Positions 43,962 through 54,454 of a DNA stretch of 64,000 bases are shown piece after piece. A program made the position numbers and the translations under genes. The DNA is from Dysidea avara. Lineage: Eukaryota > Porifera > Demospongiae > Dictyoceratida > Dysideidae. A model generated the notes under the pieces. The model made no database searches. It worked only from the letters and a program-made list of their open reading frames with translations, and was not told the DNA's origin. Location: the NCBI RefSeq assembly GCF_963678975.1, contig NC_089279.1:34911297-34975296 (forward strand), given 5' to 3'. Each line of letters starts with the position of its first letter. Within the stretch, counting starts at the first letter, position 1.

Positions 43962-44455
43962 GTGATGGTGTTTTTAAGGCAGTTTACAAATCCCGGGAGC
44001 ATTGTGTGTCTCTCATTGCTAATAACTGCTCTTGTGGTTTTTCAAAGGTGATGGGACTCCCCTGTCGACATATATTTGCGGTGAGAGCCTCTCAAAATTT
44101 ACCAGTATTTGAAGTGCAACTTGTAGCAAGAAGGTGGCACAAAGATTTTCAGTTATTGATGGATCCATCTGAAGTATCAGATGATCGTGATGAAGAAGAC
44201 AAAAGTGGTGCATTACAAGTGTCTTCACTTATCACTAATTTTCCATTGAAGAGCACACTTTCTAAAAATCAGAAGTATAAGAAAGCTCTGGGGTTAGGTC
44301 AGAAGTTGGCAGCACTCAGTTCAGAGTGTGGCATGGCTGAATTTAGAAGAAAGGTTGTTGTTCTAGAGTCATTGTTAAGTTACTGGGAGAGAAATTGTGA
44401 TGTAAAAATAGTCCCTGTTCAGGAGGATGAGGCGGTGGTTCTAGTAAGTAAATAT
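43962..44455 (+). pseudogene. MULE 2 SWIM zinc-finger segment
   Basis: The open frame reads NNCSCGFSKVMGLPCRHIFAVR, a SWIM finger (CxC...CxH) aligned with MULE 1's CGCNCGFYTAMELPCKHIF. It then follows the same order as MULE 1: FEVQLVARRWHKDF, LSKNQKYKKALGLGQKLAAL and LESLLSYWERN. A GGTTCTAGTAAGT site at about 44435-44447 looks like a splice donor. The similarity runs over 150 residues and proves common descent of the two elements' genes. Confidence 0.8.
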
Positions 44456-44489
44456 TTTATTTGCATTGCATATTTATTCATACATTTAA

Positions 44490-44850
44490 TACCACAGGAG
44501 AATGCAGTGCCACAGGAGAGTGAGAACATTTTGATACCCCAGGAGACTGAGAGTACTGCTATTCCACAGGAAGATGGGAGCACCTCCATGCCTGAGATCA
44601 TTCCATAGGAGGCTGAAAACACCCCAATGCCACAGAAAACTGAGAGTAGGACTATTCTTCAGGATGCTGAGAACACCTTGATGCCCCAGGAAACTGAGAG
44701 TACAGTTTCACAAGAGACCGAGAACACTTGTATACCACAGGATATTGAGAAGACAATGCATCATTTGCAAGAGCTACAGAATGCCACCAGTGTTAGCAAT
44801 TCATCAGTACATAATGATGCTCAACTTCTTAAATCCACTGAAGGACATGC
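44490..44850 (+). pseudogene. MULE 2 PQE(T/S)E repeat region
   Basis: After a ACCACAG acceptor-like site the frame gives about eight copies of an 11-12 residue unit (PQETESTxIPQE). An internal stop at 44606-44608 interrupts it. MULE 1 has a different acidic proline repeat (PPAIPADSDN) at the same place in the domain order, so the linker evolves by repeat turnover. Confidence 0.6.
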
Positions 44851-44943
44851 AAGTTTAACTACTAAACTTTACATTTGCCTAACTACTATTATATCTCTAT
44901 GATAAGATACATGGGTATGTATTAATCGTGATTGTATGTAGTT

Positions 44944-45251
44944 CTTTAATGTATAGTGCTTAACTATGTTCTCTCTTTGCATGGCTGTTTGCAACTCTCT
45001 GTTCTGTGTGAGAATATTAAGATGAAAGAATATATAAAGCCAAAAGGTCGACCTAAGCAAGGCAGCAAGCTGTGGCCTTCCAAGAACAAAAAATGGCCTT
45101 TAATGTATAGTGCTTAACTATGTTCTCTCTTTGCATGGCTGTTTGCAACTCTCTGTTCTGCGTGAGAATATTAAGATGAAAGAATATATAAAGCCAAAAA
45201 GTCGACCTAAGCAAAGCAGCAAGCTGTGGCCTTCCAAGAACAAAAAATGGC
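44944..45251 (+). repeat. 154-bp tandem duplication containing a basic exon
   Basis: Two direct copies (44944-45097, 45098-45251) differ at a handful of bases. Each contains an acceptor-like intron end and the start of a basic exon, YIKPKGRPKQGSKLWPSKN (GRPKQ resembles an AT-hook). The duplicated exon parallels the exon duplication in MULE 1. The second copy continues into KKWQREKENQPCGNAQPV...RPKRRKIC, a nuclear-signal-like stretch. Confidence 0.8.
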
Positions 45252-45530
45252 AGAGAGAAAAGGAGAACCAACCATGCGGTAATGCTCAGCCAGTAATACC
45301 AAGGCCAAAGAGACGGAAAATATGTCAATCTGGAATGGCTGCTAATCGAATGAGAATTAAGAGGGAGTTAAAATGAAAAGAATCTGACAAGAGTGGTGAA
45401 TCACTGAGTGATGTTTGCATTGCACTAAGTTCAGATGATGAAGAAGCAGACAGCAGCAAAGAAGTCTTTCCTAATGTAAAGGTTTTTCCTTTAGATTTTG
45501 AGACATTGAAGTCTTCAACTGGCTGGATGA

Positions 45531-46169
45531 ATGAATGCTAGACTGTCTCTACTCAAGCAAAAGTTTCCGAACATAGTTGGATTAAAGAATGTGGTAAGTG
45601 TTCGGACTTGTGGGTTTTCTGATGAGTCTGGTGAAGATGAATTTGTACAGATATTAAATTGTTTTGGCAACCACTGGATTTGCATCACCAAAAAAAATTG
45701 TAAGCAAAATGAGGTGAAGGTTTATGACAGTATGTACACAGGTGACCTCTGGAAAAGAAATCATTACTTTACTAGTGAAGACATCAAGAAAATACTTATC
45801 ATTGACTTTTCCAGATGTTCAGCAACAGCAAGGAGGATCAGATTGTGGCCTATATGCCCTTGCATTCAGTTTCTCCTTGTGCTCTGGTACAGATCCAGCA
45901 AAGTTATTATATCACCAGGATTACACTATCTCCGTTGTCTAAAGAGCAAAGAAATTACCGACTTTCCACATGATAAAATTATGAAAAACCCTGGGAAATC
46001 ACTATTGCGTAGAGTAAAGGTATATTGTACTTGTCGCCTGCCAGATACTGGGGATAGCATGGTTCAGTGCTCAAAATGTCTGGAATGGTTTCACCAAACA
46101 TGCTTAGAAAATGAATGGGAAGATGACAAACCTTTGCCTAAACTGTGGTATTGTCTAGACTGTAGGTAA
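45531..46169 (+). pseudogene. MULE 2 Ulp1-type protease and PHD finger
   Basis: The Ulp1 landmarks are His in FGNHWICI, Asp in VYDSMYTG, and Gln and Cys in QQQGGSDCGLYALAF. The first two are in one frame and the last in another (45724-45942), so a frameshift lies near 45800-45830. The final PHD finger is intact: YCTCRLPDTGDSMVQCSKC, LEWFHQTC, WYCLDC. This finger fits the PHD consensus better than MULE 1's counterpart. The protease would be inactive as it stands. Confidence 0.8.
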
Positions 46170-46439
46170 CTATGGACTGCAAGTCATATACATCTTTCAT
46201 TGCCTCAATATTGTATTAAGTTCATTATTGTAAGCTGTCACATTATCATGACAAACTTCTTTAGCGCATAGTACATGTAGCTAGTATGTACACATGTATG
46301 TGGTATGCTTGAAACGTGTGTGTGTGTGCAGATGAAGTATTCATCCATGTACATATATTATGATAGTCTGCTGACCAGTGGCACTCAGGATGTACTGTCA
46401 GCACTTAGCTAGCTAGGAGTTTAAGCTGATGACATGCAT

Positions 46440-46801
46440 GAATGCATGCAGTGGCCGTTATTCTACATTTGTATATAGAAATGTAGACTATGAATAACGG
46501 TACACCGATCGTCGATGACAATGCATATTGCAAGTGTCGATACAGTATTAAACTAGTTGATGGTCTTTATTGATCAGTGTCGATAGTCATTGGTGGCTTC
46601 TTATTGCCACTTGTCGGTGTCAATAGTCATCTGTGGCTTTTTAATGCCACTTGATCATTTATTGGCTTCTTAACACTAGTCGGTGTCAGCAGTCTTTCGT
46701 GGCTTCTTATTTCCACCGATCGGTGTCAATAGTCATATGTGGCTTTTCATTGCCACCGACGATCGGTGTCAATAGCCGACGATCGGTGTCAATAGCCACG
46801 G
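46440..46801. repeat. Subterminal array in MULE 2, about 40-bp TIR-derived units
   Basis: Seven or eight degenerate direct units of the form CGGTGTCAATAGTC...TGTGGCTT...TTGCCAC. The last two are compact GACGATCGGTGTCAATAGCC copies at the very end. The array is downstream of the genes, as in MULE 1. A hairpin (CCGTTATTCTACATTT ... ATAACGG, 46452-46501) precedes it. The left end has only two such units (42985-43045). Confidence 0.8.
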
Positions 46802-46811
46802 CCAAATTTTA

Positions 46812-47057
46812 GTTTGGTTGGTTAAAATTCACCTCACTAACCTCTGTTAGTAGCATAGATTGCAGAATAAAGGGGGCGTGGCTTAAAACTTTTCCAATGT
46901 TCAACATCATAAGTGATCATGAGTTGAAACTGATATTAGAATATGTTTCACTAGTGAATAACAATAATTATGGACATAACACACGTACATACTGAAAACT
47001 ACACCATACTACTACTTATTACCTAACTATATACTTATTACTACCTACATACTTAAC
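46812..47057. other. Intergenic stretch, nothing recognised
   Basis: About 250 bases of AT-rich DNA without a gene or clear repeat. Confidence 0.4.
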
Positions 47058-48032
47058 TTAACCAATGTCAAAGTCAGGAAATTCGTCCTCAGCAGTAAGC
47101 GAATACTGGCGGAGTATCATTTTCGCATTGTACCTCCACAAAGTCACAGATAGTTGCTGGAGAAGTTGGCGCCTAGCAAACTTTCTAGGTAAACCGTTTC
47201 TAACAGTTGTTCTGTCAGCTATGGATCCTAACATTGATAGGGCATATGGTGACCAAACACCAAAGGTCTCACATACAAGAGGGATAAAATCTCCTCCATT
47301 ATCATACACAATATCCTGGTATTGGTTGTCCTTAGCTATCTCACCAACAGCAGCGGCCACCCCAGCCTGAGAAGAAGCAGAAGATATGACAGCAGACTGA
47401 GTGGTACTCCTGACGGAGAGATCAAAATAGGCAGGACGACCAAGATGAAAGTCAGGGTGGTATATGTCGCCAGTACGAGATTGGTCAGATGAAATGCCTT
47501 GCTCCCTAAGAACTAGGGCTGCACCGATTCCACTTTTTACCGATACTTCAAATACCAAGTACTCAGCTGGGAAGTATCTGTAAGTACAAGTACCGATACC
47601 AAGTACCTTAAAGTAGCTACTTCATAGTACACACATTTATTATATAGTGCATTTCATGGTATTCTTGTATACGTTTTCAGTATGGTTCATGTTTATAATG
47701 AAGTAGCCAATCAAGATTCACAAAGAAAGAAGTCACTGAAATGCATACCAGTGGATATTCCAGTATTCTTCTGGAGAGGTGTAGATAATATCATAATGGT
47801 GCTTACAAAAACACAAAATTAATATTCTAATACTGAAACAGTCACTTCTACCTGATTGCTCTATTAGAGTTATTGACTGTTCTATTAGAGTATATTGATC
47901 TTTTTCTCAGTAAAGCGTTTTCACACGTAGGTTTCAGCATAGATCAGTAATTTTGCTGGTAGTTAGCTATTAATGTTATACTTGATGCTTTTAGGCATCC
48001 ACTGTGCGAGTAAAATAAGCAAGTACAAACGA

Positions 48033-48469
48033 TAGGGACCCGCCGATTATGCTCATAATTTTACCTATTATGCTATGCTGCACTGCTCAAAAATTTACCT
48101 ATTATGCTTAAATTTATGCTCAATACTTACCTATTATGCTCAAATTATGCCCAATTATTTATGCCTCAGTTCTCATGCTCTGCTAATAATTCCCAATTTA
48201 TGGATAAATAATAAGTGGCTGAAGCACAAACTTACTTGTCAAAATGCATATCACAGAAAAGATCGATATACTCTAATAGAACAGTCAGCTATATGATTGT
48301 TCTATTAGAATTACTGACTGTTCTATTAGAGTATATCGATCTTTCTGTGATGGTAAGTAAGAATTCATACTATTACACAAATATTCTACCTATTATGCTA
48401 GCATTATGCTCAATGCTTTCATACACCTATCATGCTCATAATTATGCCAGCATAATCGGCGGGTCCCTA
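48033..48469. mobile_element. hAT-like MITE nested in a hAT-like element
   Basis: The ends TAGGGACCCGCCGATTATGC and GCATAATCGGCGGGTCCCTA are perfect inverted copies. The flanks are ACAAACGA (48025-48032, 48470-48477). The interior repeats CTATTATGCT units. Confidence 0.88.
48249..48349. repeat. Palindrome of the ACTCTAATAGAACAGTCAG motif
   Basis: The arms of about 39 bp (ATCACAGAAAAGATCGATATA...) pair around a roughly 25-bp loop that carries a third half-copy. This is the most symmetrical form of the dispersed CTCTAATAGAGCAGTCA motif. It lies inside the inner hAT MITE. Confidence 0.8.
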
Positions 48470-48869
48470 ACAAACGAACGTTATTTTATATTCTCGCACG
48501 TGATAAGAATCGGTATCTGCAACTAGTCTCGAGAAATAGTGGTCTGGCTGCGCGAGACTAATCTGCAACAATATAATGGCCGATTCCGATACTTCATGAA
48601 AACAGCAGTATCGGCCCTATACCGATACCGATACTAGAATCGGTGCAGCCCTACTAAGAACACCAGGGTGATCTTGGAGCAAGACATGGTGTACAACAGA
48701 CACTAAAGCATTATGACGCTGGATCCTCAAGGGACCATGAGAGCACCCCAGCAGATGATCACCAAACTGGTCAATGACAGATAGACAAGTACAGAGTGGT
48801 AAGGAAGGGAACAAAGGAATGCCAAGCCACAAACGTAAAGCTATCATATGGAAACAATTTTGCGACATC

Positions 48870-49755
48870 AGTGAATGTTCTATTAGAGTATGTAAATACA
48901 GTCTTCATGGATTTCATTGATATACATAACACCTTCAGAATGTTTGTGTGTATAGACACTTAGTAAAGTGCTATATACATCATATGGACCAATGAATTTG
49001 CTTTAATAATGAATAACATTAAAGAAACCAAATATGTCATACCTGTCTCATTGAGTGGTATGAATATACTTAACAGTTGTAAGAATTTCATTACCTGAAT
49101 AAGTAAGTAGCTGACCACTAAAGAAGGCAATACAGAGCAACTGACTTTAAGTACAATTGTTTCTGATATACAATAACAATTATTTTGAAGTTCTCTAATA
49201 AAGCAATCAGCCAGGTTTGGATTTAATTTGTTTACAGTAAACAGTGATCACTTGAAGAAAAATTGAAGGGTTTGCCTCGAAGACAATTATTATGTGCACT
49301 GTATGAGCTAATGAATTCCCTTCAATAATGAATCATGTTAAAGAAAATTAATGCGACATAGAAAAGGCTTACTGTTGCATATTGCCATATGAATATAATT
49401 TGCACTTGTAGGGATTTCATTGGTTAGATAGACAACTGATCAACAACTAAAGATGTTTGTATACATCAATCATCTCTCAGTATGGCTATCTCTGTTATAT
49501 GACAGAAAGATTTTCAAACACTCTAATAAAGCAGTCTGTCATTTTTTTTATATTGAATTCTTCCATATGTAGTAAAATCGTGAGGAGGAATAGCTAGACC
49601 CAAAGCAGGCTGTGGAAGTGCTTTAAGCCAACCACTGCTGGTGCCAGAAGAATGTGATAAGGCACGCAGACGTGCTTGATCACGAATAGTGGAACTGCTT
49701 ACAAGCTGTTTAAAAGTGAATCATCTAAAATGCATGTAATGATGCAGTTAAGTTG
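48870..49755. other. Intergenic stretch with short motif relics
   Basis: Three relics of the TCTAATAAAGCAGTC/CTATTAGAGTA motif (48877-48893, 49195-49215, 49518-49540) are recognised. The rest is AT-rich without a gene. Confidence 0.4.
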
Positions 49756-49759
49756 CCAA

Positions 49760-49975
49760 ATTAATGGTAAAAATTTTAATAACGACAATTCAGGTGAATT
49801 CAAATTCACCTGAATTGTCGTTATTAAAATTTTTACCGTTCACCTACCATCACAGCCATTTCTTGGCCGCCACCTTGGATTTCACATCTTTCTTCACCAT
49901 GGCCTTTTAGGGGGCTGCACCTTTTTTTATAGCTTGGCTGTTTTTGGTTAAGATTTCACTTCTTTTTGTATTTGT
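49760..49975. mobile_element. Foldback MITE, third copy (composite repeat copy 3, reversed)
   Basis: The inner palindrome is perfect across CAGGTGAATTCAAATTCACCTG (49790-49811; 20 bases quoted elsewhere as half-sites), and the right arm runs to TAGCTTGGCTGTTTTTGG. The left arm is truncated at 49760. It forms one end of the reversed composite repeat that continues at 54455. Confidence 0.75.
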
Positions 49976-50272
49976 ATATTTATTTATTTATTTATTTATG
50001 ATTACTGGGCAGTCAGCACAGCTGGTGTGCCCAGGAAAAAAAGGGAATCACAGTATTAGGTACAATTATATACTAACTAATGTGGTGTTGATTGTTTGTA
50101 AAGTGTGATATCAAGTTAGTTGTAAACTCATCATAGTTTGTCATCTCTATAATAAATACAGGCAGTTCATTCCATTCTTTGATTGATCTTGAGTAAAATG
50201 ATTGTTGATAAGATGTTGTTGATGGTGTGGGCAGGATAAAATGCAAGGGATGATAGTGTCTTGTTTGTCTCT

Positions 50273-51747
50273 CTACAGATTGATAATATGGGGGAATTGA
50301 TAGGGATATGTCTTGATGGAGGATTTTGTGGTCTTTCGTCGTGTCCGTAGGGTAGGCCAGGATAGTTGATTTAATATTTGTGTCACGGAGCTAGTTCTGT
50401 TGTAATCACTGATGACCCACCTGACTGCTCTACGCTGGATTTTTTCCAATTTGTCTACATCAACATTATAACAGGGGTCCCAAACAACTGATGCAAACTC
50501 CATTTGGGGTCTTACCATGGTAAGATATGCTTGTGCTTTTATTTCTCTTGAACAATCACTCAGATTACGCTTTATAAAATTTAAAGTATTAGATGCTTTC
50601 TTAGCTATGTTTGATATGTGTGACGACCATGACAATGTCTTATTCAACATGATCCCCAGGTAGAGATGCTGGTCAGCTTCTTTTAGGAAAGAATTATTAA
50701 GTGTATAGTGATGAACTATTGGTGTTAGGGATCTGCTACATCGAATTAGTGCATATTTTGTAACATTTAGTCTAAGCTGCCATATTTTGACCCAATGTGA
50801 GATTTGATCTAGGTCTTGTTGGAGAATGATGGTGTCTTCTGGAGAGTTAATAACTCTGTACAAAAGACAGTCATCTGCAAATATTCGTAAAGGCGACTTT
50901 ATGTTGGTGGTGATGTCATTTATGTACAACAGGAACATAAGAGGACCGAGGACTGTGCCCTGAGGGACACCAGATGTTACAGCTACTGAGCTAGATGTTA
51001 TACCATCAAGAAGGATTTGCTTGGTGCGGTTGGATAGCCATGCCTTAATCAGTTATAAGTGTCATTCTGAATTCCATAAAAATGAAGTTTGGTAAGGAGT
51101 CGTTGATGGGGAACAGTATCGAAAGCTTTAGCAAAGTCGAGAAGGATTACATCAACTTGCTTCCGGTGATCGAGGGCATATGATATGTCTTCTGTTAGTG
51201 TTAGTAACTGGGTGACACAGGAATGATTTGCTCGGAACCCATGTTGATTCTCTATGAGAATATTGTTATTGTTTAAGTGATTCATGATGTTGTGATATAT
51301 GATGTGCTCAAGCACTTTGGAGCAAATAGATGTCAGAGAGATGGGCCTATAGTTAGAAGCATCATCACGTCTTCCTTTTTTGTGAACTGGACATATGTTA
51401 GCTGTAAGCCAGTCTTTAGGTAAAATACCTGTTGTGAATGATTTGGTGAATATCACTTTTAGCACTGGAGAGATTTCTTCAGCACAGTTTTTAAGAATAT
51501 AGGGAGGAATACGATCAGGACCACTTGCTTTATTTACTTGAAGATTACAGAGTGCTTGCTGTATTCCATTTAAGGAGAATGTGATATCAGACATGATGGG
51601 AAATGAATTTCCAGTATCAGAAGATGTGACCATTGTTGGAATATTGTCGATATCTTCATGAGTAAAAACTGACTTAAACTGTTTGTTGAGTGCTTCAGCC
51701 TTGCTTAAGGTATCTGTGTGGGGACTCTGGGGAGACCCATCAATCAT
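50273..51747 (-). pseudogene. LINE ORF2, reverse transcriptase
   Basis: The polymerase motifs are NKASGPDRIPPYILK, TANICPVHKKGRRDDASNYR, PISLTSICSKVLEHIIYHN, VDVILLDFAKAFDTVPHQ (51049-51747) and, after an interruption between 50939 and 51048, INDITTNIKSPLRIFADDCL, YLGIMLNKTLSWSSH, FIKRNLSDCSREI (50273-50938). The VPQGTVLGPL motif falls in the interrupted interval. Most motifs are readable, with two or three breaks. Confidence 0.82.
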
Positions 51748-51763
51748 GATTGTGGAGATTGCA

Positions 51764-52900
51764 TTAGTGTCTTTTCTTTTTGCTTATATACTTCCAGAAT
51801 TGTCTTTTGTTCCCACCAAAGGAGTTGTCAAATAGTCTTCTATAGTAATTATTGTGGGCATCTTTTAACTTTACATTAATCAAATTCTTCATTCTTTTAT
51901 AAGCATTCCAGTCATCTTGCCTATTATTATTCTTAGCAGCGTTATATAGACGTTTTCTAGTTTTCATATCCTTTTTAATCTCATGGTTAATCCAAGGTAG
52001 ACTCTTGTTAGATCGAACTGTTCTATGTGGTAAATGTTTGTCTATGCATTCATGAATAGCGTCTTTAAATTCCGACCACATTGTATCAACGGATTTGGAA
52101 GTTGAGTCACTTTGTAGGAAATAGTTCGCAAAATCCTGTAGGTCCCTTTTAATAATGGTGAGATCACATCTATGGTATAATGCTACCTTGTGTGGAGGCT
52201 TGTGTATGACTGATTTATGTGTTACTGAGAGTTGAAACTGAATAGCATCATGATCAGAGATTCCTGGAACTACATTTAAATTATGAATATTGTTATTGTT
52301 AGATAAGACCAAGTCTAATATGTTGTCCTGGTGGGTGGGTTCAGTGACATACTGCTCTAAACTAGCATCATTCATGGTCTCAAAAAATACATTATTAAGT
52401 TCACTGCCATAAGTTGGATTAGGGTTTAGTAGACCATAACCATCTGACCACACAATACTAGGAAAATTAAAGTCTCCCATAAGTAAAATTGATGGTATGT
52501 TGAGTGACTTTTCTACTAATTTGTTTAGAGATATCTGAAGTTGTAAAATAGGATTTAAATTGTTGTCAGGTGAACGATAATATGAACAAACATAGATAGG
52601 TTGTGTGTTAGGAATTGATACCTTAGCCCAAACTAGCTCTGCATTAGTATTTAGTTCACATTCTTCTGAAACATTAAATTGCCTTTCACAGCAATGAAGA
52701 CCCCCCCAGCTCCCTCAACCCGATCCTTTCTTATTACGAATCAGGAAAAATTTCTGAGGAGTAATAGGACTGGTTAAGGTGGGATTCACAGCCACAGATG
52801 ATGTCTGGGTTGGATTCGTCAATCAGTGCTAGAAGGCAAGCCTTCTTACTTGAGCTTCTGAGGTTGCAACAGTTTAAACTAAGACACTTAAGATTATTAC
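51764..52900 (-). pseudogene. LINE ORF2, endonuclease and linker
   Basis: Endonuclease blocks in order: SLNCCNLRSSSKKACLLALI, IICGCESHLN (catalytic Glu), then MGDFNFPSIVW, VVPGISDHDAIQF and the basic linker IKKDMKTRKRLYNAAKNN. The N-terminal part (before 52480) is interrupted by stops and frame changes. The C-terminal part is open. It is homologous to 25380-26800. Confidence 0.78.
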
Positions 52901-53081
52901 ATAGAGTTTTAGTGGGTATTGAGACACGATGACTAATGGAATTGTAATTGTTGTCATTATTGTTAGGTGAATGCTGGTCTTGAGATGCATTTAGTATGAC
53001 ATTATTATCAAGTGAGATATTTTGTTGATCTAGGTGAAAATTTTCATTATCAAAACTATCATTACCTAATCTATACTCTAG

Positions 53082-54100
53082 TCAATTTTGAGCATCTGAG
53101 GAGTTTGCTTGGAGTGGAGGGTTGTAGTTGGTTCTAGCAAACTCCGAGCCCTTGAAACTGCCATATAGATGATTGTCAACAAACAAGGCTTTGTTTCTCA
53201 GTTTGATTCGTTTTCTTTCTGCTCCCTTCTGGATCAATGACCAGCGTTCTTTAAGAAGAACAGATTCTTGAGCTCTTTCCTCAGGTGATAGGTCAGGTTT
53301 GATACGGATTGGGCTTTTGAATTCACTGATTTTAGATAAAGCCATTGAGGCATCAATAGATCTAAGACAACTTACAAGAATTGGTCTTGGTTTAGTGGCA
53401 TTGCTGTTAAATTTGCCCAACCTGCGACAATCTTTAATTGATTGTCTTTCCAGTGGGAGATTTGTCTGGGAAAAGGCATGAGTAATATTGGATAGATCTT
53501 GATCTAGCCTGGTTGATCGGTTAGTGTTAGCAGGGGATACTTTGACTCCGTACATGACGATGTTAAATCTTCTGTCAGATGTGTTTTCCTTTTGTTTTTC
53601 AGAACTTGGCTTGGGCTCATCAGAAGCTATTACAGTAGTAGTTTTATTTATTGTTTGTTGATTGGTGTTTGGTTTTGTTGACATTTCAGATTTCTCATTA
53701 ATGCCAGAGATACTCTTGGTTAAAGACTCAATAGCTTCCTTAAGCTTAATTAGCTATTTCTAAAGTATGATCTTGTAGTTTACAGTGTGGGCAGTAAAAG
53801 GGCTTTTCAGACTTAGTCCAACTTTCAAAAAGAGATTTAGATAAGCCAGCACACTGTCTATGTAACCAGGCTGAGCATTGGCTATCACAGAAAATAGAAT
53901 CTTGACCTTTTCGCTTGGATTTAGCATCAACAATGGGGTCTAGACATATGGGACAGATACACTCACCGGTTTTGGTCTTCTTGTCACAGTTGTGGACTGT
54001 TTAGTAGATGTTGGCGAGTCTTGTGGTAGAGGTCGCTTTATAGAGAGGAGCTCAAGTCCATGTCGGCTTGCTCAGTAGGAAGCTCTGAGTTAGTAGACAT
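53082..54100 (-). pseudogene. LINE ORF1 with PHD-like finger and RRM-like domain
   Basis: The ATG at 54100 opens MSTNSELPTEQADMDLSS and is soon interrupted. At 53975-53750 the zinc finger reads CPICLDPI, CDSQCSAWLHRQC, FYCPHC. The main frame (53082-53684) carries RRFNIVMYGVKVSPANTNRS, the RNA-binding domain start that parallels ERRRNNVIIYNLPE in the LINE at 23851, and ends with basic KGAERKRIKLRNKALF. ORF1 order and content are the same as in the other full LINE. Confidence 0.72.
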
Positions 54101-54454
54101 CGCTTATTTCAGTGTTACACTGACTGGAGGGCACTATAGGGCGCGAATTAACGAGTAGCAACCTTTAAAATACACAAAGAAAACAACGGATTCAACGAAA
54201 AAATGTGCTCGCCTTTGAAAGTACCGTTAGTTTGTTAGAGCCACGGTACCACAACTTGATTAGCTTCAAGAAGAGAGCGCCGTACGATGAACGCTTGGAC
54301 ACACAGGTCAGCACTTCTGCACTAGCGAGGCTACTTCAACGAAAATACACTTCTCTGTGACCCAGGACGACGTCTGTTAAAGAATAGTAAGTAGCACAAA
54401 GGGTCCAAACTGAGTGAAAACGAAGAGTGTAAAACAACACAACCATCACTTCAA

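Larger units (their letters stand above)
42976..46801 (+). mobile_element. Mutator-like element (MULE 2), internally deleted relative of MULE 1
   Basis: The ends share GTGGCTATTGACACCGATCG in inverted orientation. The flanks CAAAATTTTA (42966-42975) and CCAAATTTTA (46802-46811) match at 9 of 10 positions, consistent with a 9-10 bp MULE duplication. The GTGGCTATT core resembles the GTTGCTATTC end of MULE 1. Genes read on the plus strand in the same domain order as MULE 1: FAR1-like N terminus, helical segment, SWIM, PQE repeats, basic segment, Ulp1, PHD. The DDE core is missing. The copy is not autonomous. Confidence 0.85.
47514..48653. mobile_element. hAT-like element with TAGGGCTGCACCGATT ends
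   Basis: The ends TAGGGCTGCACCGATT and AATCGGTGCAGCCCTA are perfect inverted copies with an 8-bp duplication CTAAGAAC (47506-47513, 48654-48661). Subterminal ACCGATAC repeats match the MITE at 31898-32380. No transposase is present. It contains a second hAT element (48033-48469). Confidence 0.88.
47058..48868 (-). pseudogene. Second reverse-transcriptase tail protein, split by hAT elements
   Basis: The reverse-strand coding parts are 48654-48868 (DQFGDHLLGCSHGPLRIQRH) and 47058-47513 (RTGDIYHPDFHLGRPAYFDL and onward). They are separated by the element at 47514-48653. The DHLLGC...RHN and PDF...FDLSVR motifs resemble the Cys-His plus restriction-like endonuclease region at the end of R2/NeSL-type non-LTR ORFs, though I recall it mainly from unnamed sponge and mollusc proteins. 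It is a fossil. Family placement is provisional. Confidence 0.55.
49978..54450 (-). mobile_element. Near full-length CR1-like LINE inside composite repeat 3
   Basis: It reads on the reverse strand from a 5' leader near 54420 through ORF1 and ORF2 to a (TATT)n tail at 49978-50000. Composite-repeat sequence lies on both sides: the TTTGTATA block before the tail, and the AAAGCCGGCC hairpin after the 5' end. This shows insertion between the hairpin and the foldback. It has about five breaks. It differs from the LINE at 23851 in tail type and sequence, so it is a separate family. Confidence 0.85.
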
